From Astragalus membranaceus (lineage: Eukaryota > Streptophyta > Magnoliopsida > Fabales > Fabaceae), in contig CM076848.1 of assembly GCA_039519185.1 (NCBI GenBank), positions 31,663,917 through 31,727,916 on the forward strand: DNA of 64,000 nucleotides, read 5' to 3'. Positions within the stretch are counted from its first letter, which is position 1; the number at the start of each line of letters is the position of its first letter. Of this stretch, positions 22,119-31,562 are shown in pieces. Below the pieces are notes generated by a model, which saw only the letters and a list, made by a program, of their open reading frames with translations, did no database searches and was not told the DNA's origin. The position numbers were made by a program, and so were the translations under genes.

Positions 22119-23294
22119 TCTAAATGTTGTAGTGAATGTATTTGATTCATTCTTAGAACTTGCTCCGATACCACAAATGAATGAGGGGCTTTCTGATATT
22201 GAATCTGATGACGACTAGATGTATTTTGGAGACAAATCAAATGAAATGGTAAGGTATGTACTTGAATTTCATTGAATCTTGATAGATTTTATTACTCTAT
22301 TAGTTACTGAATTGCTTAGTAGTTACTAATTTTGTATATCTACTCATTTTAGTTTGGAATCATGTTGTCTTTGGAGACTTGCTGCCTTTGGAGACTTGGA
22401 GACTTGTTGCCTTTGGAGACTTAGAGAGACTTGCTGGAATGTTTTAAGTTACTGGAGAATGTTTTAATTTTAGAATGTTTTAAATTTAAGTTACTGAAGA
22501 CTTGTTTTAAGTTTAGAATGTTTAATGTTTTAAGTTACTGAAGACTAAGTTATTGAAGACTTGGAGCCTTTGGAATGTTTTAATGTTGTTATAATGTTGT
22601 TTTAATTTTTGGAATATTGTTGGAATGTTTAAGTTCGGTCAGTTGTTTTAATATTGTTGGAATTTAATTTTAATTCTTAAATTGGCAGCCTTTTGAGACT
22701 TATTGGTAGATTTGATTCGTTTAAAGAATTTATATAATTTTAAATTATGTTTCGTCTCGCTAAAAACCGAACCAACCGAACCAATCCAAACCGCATTGGT
22801 TTGGTTTGGTTTTTTTTTTTGGAAGCCAGCCGAACCAAACCAAACCGCATCTATTTAGACATTGCAGTTCGGTTCACTTTTTAGATCAAAGCCGAACCAG
22901 TCCGCACCGCGAACACCCCTAGTGTGGGGAGAGATTGTTCGTTGGCTGAATGTTCAAGTGTCTTGCCCATCTACTTTAATTGATCACTTTCTAAGCTATG
23001 ACGATCTTTGTACTGGTAAGAAAGCGAAGATGATCAAGCATTTTATTTGGTTGACAACTTGTTGGTGTCTTTGGCTATCTCGTAACGGTGTTTGTTTTAG
23101 AGGGGTAGAGCCAAATGTAGACTCGATAGTGGCCCAGGTGAAGTTCTTATCTTGGGGCTGGTTCATTTACGGGGTGGGAAAGAATTCTTGTTGTATTCCA
23201 TTGCTTTGGTGGAATAATGCACTTTCATGTATAAACAACGTGTGATCTCATCCTTGTATTAATGCAATATTGCTTATCGAAAAAAAATAAAACA

Positions 23295-23839
23295 GTGATT
23301 TGATTTAGTGTTTGTTTGTATAAGCTTTTACGGCAAAAGTAATCAGGTAAACAGTTTATTGGAGAAAGAAATGGCAAACAAACTCATCACCCAAACCTTC
23401 GTGCATTTCGTTTTCGTACCAATTATCATTTCTCTTTTACATATGCTGAAAAACTCTTTAAGGAGACAAATTGAGAGTTTGACTAGATACCATGCCTATC
23501 TTTAATTGATTAAAGAGAGGATAAAAGTTCAAAACTAACTCCAAACTAGGGGTGGACAATAGCCATGTTTGGTAGGATTGGATCCAAAAATGATCGATAT
23601 GCAAAAAATGTGCAAGGAAAAAATGAATCCATTTATGTTCGTTTGGGACGAAGAATATTATGGGTGGCGATTCGAGGAGGAGTGGTGGGCTAAGAGGATG
23701 GGTTGGTGAAATTAGATATCAATAAAGACAAGAATCACAAAAATTTTGTCTCAATAAAAACTAGAAAATAAAAATCCAACTTGAATAGCAGAACACAAAA
23801 CAAAGATGTACTGAAAAAAGAAAAAATAAGCAAAAGACA
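23295..23839. other. intergenic DNA between LINE-C and the hAT MITE
   Basis: AT-rich, with no supported gene. A TATTATGGGTGGCGATTCGAGGAGG segment near 23655 resembles motifs repeated at 24750-24880. Confidence 0.5.
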
Positions 23840-23847
23840 TTCGGTGC

Positions 23848-24427
23848 TAGGGGTGTTCAGTGGTTCGGGCAAATCCAAACCAACCCACGATCCAATCCAA
23901 ACCAATATGTTTGGTTCGGATATTTTTCGTGTTCGGGTCAAAATCGAACAAATCCAAACCAACCCGTAGTTGTTTGGATCGGGCAACGGATTTTAAAAAT
24001 CAAATCCGCGAACCCGAACCAACCCATATTACGTCATAACAATTTTGTAATTTTAGATGTACACGATTTTATTTGCTTAGAATTTTTACCTTAATAATTT
24101 ATGATTAAGTTATAAAATTTTAATACTATGAATGGGAAGTCTATTAGTGGATTTGAGTTTGATTTCGTGTGATTTTCAATTTTTTTTAGCTATTTAAAGT
24201 GTTGGAATATCATAAAATAAATGTTTTTGTTATATTTTAGAAAATTAATATTTTAGTGAATGACCCATGAGCCCAATCCAAACCAATCCGTCCAATATCG
24301 GTTCGGTTTGGTTCGGATTATGGAGGAAAAAATGTAAAATCCGAACCAACCCAAACCGAATAATTATCATTGGTTCGGGCAACGGATTTGGTCAAATCCG
24401 ATCCAAACCGACCCACGAACACCCCTA
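23848..24427. mobile_element. non-autonomous hAT element (580 bp)
   Basis: TIRs TAGGGGTGTTC (23848-23858) and GAACACCCCTA (24417-24427) equal those of the 14.5-kb hAT. The TSD TTCGGTGC is perfect (23840-23847 and 24428-24435). Subterminal CCAAACCAA/GGTTCGG motifs occur at both ends and the AT-rich middle is non-coding. It could be mobilised by a transposase that recognises the shared ends. Confidence 0.95.
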
Positions 24428-24549
24428 TTCGGTGCGTATGTGAAATATTAAAAGATATATTTAAGGACGTGTTTGCAATATTAATACATTCGTGACCATA
24501 ATAACAATGTCTTACATATTCAATTAGAAAAATGACTATTTACCATATA

Positions 24550-25007
24550 CTACTTCGGGTCCATAATATAAGAAATTGTATAAAAAAAAAGATCCATAAT
24601 ATAAGAAATAAATTTTTTTGTTAGTCCAAAATATAGTAAACATACTCTATTTTTAAGATGTATTAAACTCTACTTTAACCCTATTTATGTAGTGTAATTA
24701 AATTTGTCAAAAAAAGTAGTGTAATTAAAGGTGACATCACTAATGAGTGGCGATTCATCATTTAATGAGAGAAATGGAGAGAAACAATTTAGCGTGGCGA
24801 TTCGAGGAGATGTATTACCTTCTTTACAATTTTGTAAAAATGATATTGAAATCAATATTATGGGTGGCGATTCATCATTTAATGAGAGAAACAATTTTGT
24901 AAAAAAGTTAAACTTTTAACCTTATTAAGTGAGAATAATTGATTTCAATATTAATTTTTAGTCTGTGTGATGAAGTCTTCATTTTCTTATATATGGACCA
25001 AAAGTAG
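24550..25007. mobile_element. Stowaway-like MITE
   Basis: The left end CTACTTCGGGTCCATAATAT and the reverse complement of the right end, CTACTTTTGGTCCATATATA, form an imperfect TIR. TA flanks both ends (24548-24549 and 25008-25009). Inside, GTGGCGATTCATCATTTAAT occurs twice (about 24751 and 24866). A related piece lies at about 26360-26555. Confidence 0.65.
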
Positions 25008-25009
25008 TA

Positions 25010-26829
25010 TTTAATTTTACATCACTTTCAGTATAAAATTTATATCCACTTATCTTTAAACTTTCAGCGTCTTAACTTGCAAGTTTTTTCCTAAGAAATT
25101 GTTTTAGAAAATCAATGCATAATTTAGCATTCTTTTTCCATAATATCCTTAGATTAAGTGGACATAATTGTTATTATTTATTTTTACCATTTAATTATAG
25201 AGGAGTGTTAGTAAATAGTAACTTCCAATACATTGTTTTAGGTAAACAACTATTTGGGTCATTGAAAATAAGAAACACTGCCACCTAGTCTCTAATTGTA
25301 TAAGAATTGTAAATAAATACTCAAATTAATTATTTAGTTACATTACTCCCTAAGAAAACCATTTAACTATCAATTATATTTTAAAATATATTTTAGAAGG
25401 ATAAACGAATAAATTATTTTCTTATCATATCCCGTTGGTTTTTAATCTAGCTCAAAGTCAGAATAAAATTTCAACTAGAGAGACATGATAAGATAAGTCA
25501 TAGGATTAAGTTATCATATCCTGGTGGATCAACAAACGCTAAACCAACACATGATATGATTTCGTGACCACCAATGGGCCTTAAACACCTTAAACATCCC
25601 ATGTCCAACCAAGTGACTGACCAATTCCAAACTCAAATATTAAATGCAGTTAAATAAAGTCCGGCATTAATTAAATGAAAACAAAATTCTTGCCGTCCAT
25701 CTGTTGTAGGACGAAATACCAGTTCCAAAAACATTCACCCAAAAATAAACACCAGTTCCCAAACTATGTCTTCTTTGCACGAATGTCCTATTTCTGTATT
25801 TTTTTGATAAATAATGTCCTATTTCTAATTTGATTCTGCCAGCATCCATTTAATTTAATGTCACGATATATCCAGCATTTTACTTATATTCTCATTCTGT
25901 TTTTTGATAAAAAAAATTCTCATTCCGTTTTGTAGTTTAAGGTTTTGATCGATATTTTGAATTCAATCGTACGTTCAATTCAAAATATTTTTATTTATTT
26001 TTTGGTTACCATGTCATTGGTGAGCAGTTTCCATCGAATTTACCGATGAATAATCTACGCCGTAGAACCTGACTGACCACGAGTACCAGACTTTGTCGGC
26101 CCGTGTGGTTCTTCCCTCCCAACAGAGCTCACCTCACGAGACATGGGATCCTTAGCAAAACTAAGATGTATCAAGATTGCTGGAGGGACAAATTAGTAAT
26201 CTACTCACGGATAAGTGTGACATAGATTAGTAAATTAAATGACATGGCAAACTTTGATTGGAGTGACATGGTATGAGATAGCAATCTTGAGACAGCAGAT
26301 TTTCATCCATCAAATGATGATCTCTAGTTTCCAAAAAAAAATGGAAATCTCAACTTTAGCACTTTGTAAGTGTTGCAGTTAAAGGTGATATCATTAATTA
26401 GTAGTATAAATCGTCATTTAATGGAAATGACAATTTTGAAAAGAAGTTGGACTTTTAATTTTATTAAATGAGAATAATTGATTTCAACTTTATTAATTGA
26501 TCAGTGTGATGTGTGTGATGTAGAAGTTTGTTTCTTATATTGTCAACATGATCAATAAAGAAAACAATTGTAATTTGGAGCCCTATAGGCTATAGGCATT
26601 GGACTCCTCTAAACTCTAAGTGCGTGTTACGACAGTGTTATACTCCCCTTCAGATCTAATTGTAAGCAAAAAAGTGTCTAGTTTTGGTGAACTAAAATAT
26701 AAGCAAATCTCAACTAATCTACCCATATTTAATGCTATTTTTCCACAACTACCATTAAGTTAGTTCATTAATGTTGTGAAAAGATGATTATTAATTAGGG
26801 ATAGTTTAGTAAAGCTATTAGTTTTTTCC
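25010..26829. other. AT-rich intergenic DNA with repeat debris
   Basis: No supported gene. About 25995-26155 is a diverged minus-strand SINE relative of 1823-2040 (shared GTGTGGTTCTTCCCTCCCAAC). About 26360-26555 resembles the inside of the 24550-25007 MITE (shared TTTTAATTTTATTAAATGAG and GAGAATAATTGATTTCAA). Confidence 0.55.
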
Positions 26830-27088
26830 ATGAATTCAATCAAATTAAATGCACAAAACTGCTATCCTTAATATGTGTGAAAGTAGTTATCTTTGCTTAT
26901 AACTAGTGTTTTACCCGTGCATACGCACTGGTGACACTGTATTTGTTAAGCTATTTGTTTTTTTTTCTATGAATTCAATGAAATTAAATGCACAAAACTA
27001 CTATCTTTAATATGTGTGAAAGTAGTTATTTTTGCTTATAACTAGTACTTTACCCATGCATAAGCACTTGGTGACAGTGTATTTGTTA
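26830..27088. repeat. 139-bp tandem duplication
   Basis: Two copies begin ATGAATTCAAT at 26830 and 26969 and share GTGTGAAAGTAGTTAT and TTACCC(G/A)TGCATA. A third 24-bp fragment of the same unit (GAATTCAATGAAATTAAATG and on) abuts LINE-A at about 27648-27671. Confidence 0.85.
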
Positions 27089-27284
27089 TAAGTTGCTATG
27101 AACATATAAATCCTTTGAAAATTGCAAAATTTTAATAAAAGAAAAAGGAAAAACTCAATAAAATGCTATATTTCAACTTGCTTAAAAAAATTGTGTCGCA
27201 AAAAGTTTAAAAAAAAGTCAGTATCTTTTTCTAATCTTAATAATGGAGTAAAACTCAAAAAAGAAAATGAGATCTAATATAAGA

Positions 27285-27572
27285 TTTACACCCTCGTTGC
27301 CGCTCCTGTTGCCCGCTCCCTGTTGATGCTCTCCGCTGCCTCTCCCGTTGCCTATCTCGTTTTGAGTCTCTCGTTGCCGCTCCCGTTGCGGCTTCTCGTT
27401 GCCTCCCCCGTTGTCGCTCCTCGTTGACACTCTCTATTTCCTCTCCAGTTGTCAATCTCGTTGCTAGTCTCTCATTGTCACTCCCGTTGCCGCTTCCCGT
27501 TGTGTCTCTCGTTTCCTCTCTCGTTGTCTCTTTCGTTGCCTTTCCTATTGCCCCTCCCGTTGTTGTTACCAT
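27285..27572. repeat. degenerate GC-rich minisatellite
   Basis: About 290 bp built of variants of CTCCCGTTGCCGCT, roughly 12-15 bp each (CTCGTTGCC, CCCGTTGTC and so on), inside strongly AT-rich DNA. The minus strand reads as Gly/Arg/Glu/Thr-rich low-complexity peptide, not a recognisable protein. Confidence 0.8.
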
Positions 27573-28644
27573 TGCCGATAATTTTAATTAAATTATTAAG
27601 TTATTTCAAAAAAGTTATTTTGAAATTTTTGATAGTGTTTCATTATTTTTGAATTCAATGAAATTAAATGCACCGTTAACAGTTGATGAATTCAAGACTG
27701 CTCTCTTTCAAATGCATTCTGATAAGGCTCCCGGCCTGGATGGTCTTAATCAGGCCTTCTTTAAACGGTTTTGGGATCTTTGTGGCAAGGAATTATTTCA
27801 CACGGGAAGGGTGTGGCTTGAAAATGGTGAGTTTCCTCCAAACCTTAATGATTCTAATATTGTCCTTATTCCTATGGTAGATAATCTGACTTCTATGAGT
27901 GATCTACGGCCTATTTCTTTATGTAATGTCATTTACAAAATTATTTCGAAGGTCCTTGCAAATAAATTGAAGGTTGTACTCCCAATGTGTATCTCAAATG
28001 AGCAATCAGCTTTTGTAGCTTCTAGATCAATCCTTGATAATGTAATGGTGGCTATTGAAACTATCCACCACATGAATGTAAAGTAAATGGCAAGGTTGGA
28101 GAAGTTGCCTTGAATATTGATATTAGTAAAGCTTATGACCGTGTTGATTGGGGGTATTTAAAATGTGTTATGCGTAAAATGGGATTTTATGAGGTTTGGG
28201 TTGGCTGAAGTTCTACGTGTGTGGAGACAGTGAACTATTCGGTTATGATGAATGGTGAGAAGGTTGGATCTGTTTCGCCGGGCAGAGGTATTAGACAAGG
28301 AGATGTTGATCCAAGGACAAACACTCTTTGTTTTGTATGATAACAAATTACAATCTGTCTACTAATGGTTTAAGTTGAATAAAGTACAGGACATAAATCA
28401 AAGAGCAGGAAATATTAAAGTGGAGCAGCTTGGAGAAGAAGCCACCTTAGAAGTCAAGACCTAATTGTTTATCCGCTTTCATTAGGACACAGTGTAAGGT
28501 CCTATCACTTAAGGTCTATGACATTTAGTAGCTGAGAGATGATTTTTCAAAACATGCATGTTGCATCAAAACAAGCTTTGAAAAATATTTTATAAATTTG
28601 CATGCATGCATAGGGTGGCACCTAAACCTAAAAACAATTTTGTG

Positions 28645-29080
28645 GAAAGCTTGAAATCGATTCCTATCATTTTCTAAAGCATGAAATCGATTTCCTAATC
28701 TACTATAAAGCTTGAAATCGATTTCCTAATCTATTGTTGAAGCAAAGAATCGATTTCCTAATCTATTATAAAGCTTGAAATCGATTTCCTAATCTATTGT
28801 TGAAGCAAATAATCGATTTCCTAATCCATTGTTAAGCATGAAGTCGATTTCATAATCTATTGAGAAGCACATAATCGATTTGCTCCTATACTTAAGCCTA
28901 ATCAAAGAATCGATTATGAGCTTCATTCAACTAAGCATGAAATCGATTTCCATTATTTTCTAAAGGCCAAGAATCGATTACTCACTTCATTTAACTAAGC
29001 ATGAAATCGATTCCTTTGATTTATAAAGGCAAAGAATCGATTATCCCATGGTTTGCCTTCACACATAATCGATTCTGATC
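28645..29080. repeat. array of AATCGATT palindromes in the LTR
   Basis: Thirteen AATCGATT octamers plus one AGTCGATT, spaced about 25-50 bp, mostly in two contexts: AAGCATGAAATCGATTTCC and AAGCAAAGAATCGATTA. They may be enhancer-like protein-binding sites in the LTR (inference). Confidence 0.9.
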
Positions 29081-29342
29081 TTTAGTTATTGTAGGCCAAC
29101 GGTCATTTTTTTACGATCTCTATAAATAGAAACCTTGGCTTCACAATCCAATACACCACTACACATCTCTTCTACGTACAATTTCAAATCACAAGAAAAG
29201 AGAAAAAGAACTTTCATTGTCAAACCTTTATTTCAAAGTTCTTCATTTTCAAAATCAATCATCTCTCTCTACTATATTGTTATGCTGCTGGAGTGATTGG
29301 TTCATAGATCTCTATTGTATTCATCTATATTGTTTGGTTGTC

Positions 29343-29516
29343 GTGAAATCCTGGGAAGTGTTCTTGGGTCGTTTAATCGGGAGATTGAAGTGGTTATTGT
29401 GAAACCCCGGGAAGCGTTCTTGGGTCGTTCAATCGGGAGATTGAAGTGGTTATTGTGAAATCCTGGGAAGCATTATTGGGTCGTTCAATTGGGGAGATTG
29501 AAGTGGTTGCGAAATC
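29343..29516. repeat. ~63-bp tandem repeat, three copies, in the LTR
   Basis: Copies carry GAAATCCTGGGAAG, TTCTTGGGTCGTT and AATCGGGAGATTGAAGTGG, with few substitutions; the third copy is slightly altered. It lies between the AATCGATT block and the 3' end of the LTR. Confidence 0.9.
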
Positions 29517-30032
29517 ATTAGCGGGGAGCTCGGGTTCTCAATTTGGGTAAATTGAGATTAGCTATAAGGAAGTTGCTTGTTTGTAAAACATTCTTCTCAT
29601 ATAGTGGTTGTCATCAAGTCCAAAGGTTGCAAAGCCGGAGGCCGAGGACGTAGGGCTTTTATCCCGAACCTCGTAAAATTCACGGTGTATCTCTTTCCCT
29701 ACTCTTTTACTTTACCGTTATATTTGTCTATTGATAATAGTAGCGTTAGCGTAATTTTGATAATAGTAGCGTTAGCGTAATTTTGTACTGCGACTGGATT
29801 TGTGTTAAGTATAGCTTGCTTAGATATAGCATATAGTTTAAATCTTAGTTTCCGCATTTGATTTAAACGAGCATTGTTTTGAAAATTGAAAAGAATTCAT
29901 TTTTAAGCATATAACCTTATTCACCCCCCCCCCTCTAAGGTTATCATATAGTCCAACAGGAGACCCCCTCTCTCCTTATCTATTTATTCTTTGTGCTGGG
30001 GGCTTACTTCCTTGTTGAAGTGTGCTGAGGCT

Positions 30033-31562
30033 TGATAACTCTATTTTATATAGAGTTATTTATGCATCCAAACCTAAATAATTACCTAAACTCAAGTACA
30101 ATATGTGTTAAATATAGTTGTATGAATAAAATAACAACATTTAAGGTTTTTAAGAAGGGTCACACTCATGGCTTAGCATATTGTATATATATATTGGTAT
30201 GTTTGATGTGTTTGTTCAGTGCACCTGCAGTTGATGCACCTGCACTAGGAAACAACAATGCACCTGCACTTAATGCTCTTGCACTGAAAACAGATTACAA
30301 ATGCAAGAAGCACCATAGATCATACCAATGCACCGGCACTTCATTGATGACATCATGCTTAGTCATGGATCACACGGGGCACATGCAACTTGCAAATTTT
30401 GGCGCCTACCATAGAAGTTAGCTTTGAAGAATCACTCATCTAGGGACACTTGGCCATCCATTATTGGACCTCCATTTGTGTTTGAGTGTGAGATTCAATT
30501 TGCTGTTTGAAGTTCAGAAACTTAACCCTAGTTAACTCCTCAAGTTAACTTAAAGGGAGTCTCACTTTTTGAAGGCTATAAAAGGACCATCACTTCTCAT
30601 TTTAAAACACACCTCAAGATATCAACAAGATATCCTTAGAATTAGTTTTAAATAGTTTTTAAGTTTTCAGGAAGGTAAGGAATGAATTGACAACTTCTTT
30701 CTTCACTTCCACGTAGTGCTAGCTAAGTGCAGGGAATCAGTGCACCTACATTTCTTGGGAATTCATGCAAAGGAACTCCAACTTGTGTAACCTTTACCTT
30801 GTTCCTTTCTTTTATGATTTCAAGTATATAAACATGTTCTATTCAGTTTATATATGTCTTGCAATGTCTAACACGAGCTAAATTTCTTTAGTTGAGATTT
30901 TCTAACCTTATAATGATCTTTTAAGTAAGTTGTTGTGCTTTTATATGATGTATGCATTTTAGTTCTTGTGTAACACTTCTTTCAACACTTGTTTTAAGGT
31001 TGATCGCTTGAAATAAGTAGATTTGTAAAAGCAGACATGGTTTACAATTAAGAACTCAATAACTAATAAGGGTGAGTGTTTTAATAAAGTCTTTGTCAAC
31101 TTGTTTTAATAAAGAAACCTTTGTTAATTCCATGTTAATTAGTCCTAGACATAGGATAACATAGTCCTTAGGGTGATTCAGTGGGTACTTAAGAGGCAGG
31201 AGTGAACTTATTTAGCATGTCTAGACATAGGAAGCTTGTAATGAAACTCCGAAGAAAGTAACTGAAAAGCACATACTGATGCAGCTGCATCCAGTGCACC
31301 TGCACCACTTAAATGCACAAAACTCTTGAAAGTGACTTATTTGGTAAAGACATCTCAACTCTAATTCTCAACTGATTTCCTCTACATTCTATTACTTATT
31401 TGCATTTTGTTTACTTATCACCATCATCCCAATTTGTGAGTAGTATAGTTCACACTAATTTATACACTTTTAAGCTACAAGAGTTAATTCAATCCCTGTG
31501 GGTTCGATCTTTTATACTACTTGTTTGTGACTGTGTATACTTGCACACCTTTTCAGCCACTA
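30033..31562 (+). mobile_element. solo LTR, probably Ty3/gypsy, 1530 bp
   Basis: Starts TGATAACTC; ends CAGCCACTA. The second copy of the family ends CAGCCACCA, so the terminal CA has probably mutated here. The TSD AGGCT is perfect (30028-30032 and 31563-31567). A TATA box (TATAAAA, 30577-30583) supports plus orientation. GCACCTGCA motifs repeat near 30220-30265 and at about 31300. It interrupts LINE-A just after the RT PLSPYLF segment. A truncated copy lies at 58043-59149. Confidence 0.88.

Larger units (their letters stand above)
11137..22134 (+). mobile_element. CACTA (En/Spm) transposon, 11.0 kb, carrying host gene fragments
   Basis: The left end is CACTACAACATTTGGACCC; the right end read on the minus strand is CACTACAACATTTAGACTC. 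About 27 of the first 30 bases match. The 3-bp TSD AAT lies at 11134-11136 and 22135-22137. The subterminal regions are packed with GGCAACGGTT in both orientations. In order it holds a leader region (11420-11860), an antisense kinase fragment, an LRR exon, a transposase (TNP2/TnpD type) gene and a second Ptta/En/Spm-type gene. Both transposon genes carry stops, frameshifts or deletions, so the copy is probably non-autonomous with usable ends. Confidence 0.95.
9279..22218 (+). pseudogene. hAT transposase pseudogene, interrupted
   Basis: Exon 1 is 9279-9341, the acceptor is at 9440, and the main exon starts at 9441. The N-terminal charged tail runs directly into the region after the BED finger; the BED zinc finger itself is missing, with CTAATGGTGGAGATCC present twice there (9568-9583 and 9607-9622). 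The catalytic-core start (SLTTNTWTS, then VDNASSND) is present. The frame stops at TAG 10326-10328 and central sequence is lost. It resumes in another frame at about 10350 (FKTWMGLADPLL) and keeps the hATC dimerisation region (ISTVASESAFSTGGR, about 10890-10935). A donor at 11069/11070 and acceptor at 22156 join a last exon, 22157-22218 (ELAPIPQMNEGLSDIESDDD, stop). The last intron contains the CACTA. It is inactive as a transposase. Confidence 0.9.
8443..22921 (+). mobile_element. hAT transposon, 14.5 kb including a nested CACTA
   Basis: Terminal inverted repeats are TAGGGGTGTTC at 8443-8453 and GAACACCCCTA at 22911-22921. The 8-bp TSD GTGTGGGG is perfect (8435-8442 and 22922-22929). Both subterminal regions are dense in AACCGAACC/CCAAACC motifs (8456-8620 and 22750-22900), which are probable transposase-binding repeats. 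The inside holds a decayed hAT transposase gene and an 11-kb CACTA; without the CACTA the hAT would be about 3.5 kb, a usual size. Leader-like sequence with TGCCTTCGTTTTATTGATTT repeats (about 9055-9115) precedes the gene. The ends look intact, so it may still be mobile if a related transposase is supplied. Confidence 0.95.
8324..23284 (+). mobile_element. 5'-truncated LINE remnant (LINE-C) split by a hAT element
   Basis: Only the C-terminal part of a plant LINE ORF2 survives: 8324-8442 and 22930-23284. The left piece encodes a zf-RVT motif (CILCRSHIEDSHHLFLAC, then FSLRVWG). If the 14.5-kb hAT and one TSD copy are disregarded, the frame runs straight on into EIVRWLNVQ and stops at the TGA near 23244. 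A poly(A)-like tail is at 23279-23287. AAATAAAACA at 8314-8323 and 23285-23294 is a possible, low-complexity TSD. It is non-functional. Confidence 0.8.
28304..29958. mobile_element. solo LTR, Ty1/copia Sirevirus-like, 1655 bp
   Basis: Starts TGTTGATCC, ends AGTCCAACA, with a perfect 5-bp TSD GGAGA (28299-28303 and 29959-29963). It interrupts the LINE-A RT frame exactly between RQGD and PLSPY. Inside are a palindrome-rich block (28645-29080), a 63-bp tandem block (29343-29516), a 27-bp pair near 29742-29786, and a C-run plus CTCTAAGGTTATC just before the end. The C-run end is typical of Sirevirus-type LTRs; the orientation is inferred as plus. No internal retrotransposon genes remain, so it formed by LTR-LTR recombination. 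Confidence 0.9.

Noticed and set aside
25400..25600. Possible inverted repeat around TTATCATATCC
   Set aside because: The two occurrences (about 25422 and 25512) are in the same orientation and no TSD was found, so no element is claimed.
27218..27572. Gly/Arg/Thr-rich proteins on the minus strand
   Set aside because: Low-complexity readout of the minisatellite; no conserved domain and no splice or start context.
28645..29080. Regularly spaced repeats resembling a CRISPR array
   Set aside because: The repeat is an 8-bp palindrome with unequal spacers, inside a plant LTR with TSD; no cas genes exist in a plant nuclear context.
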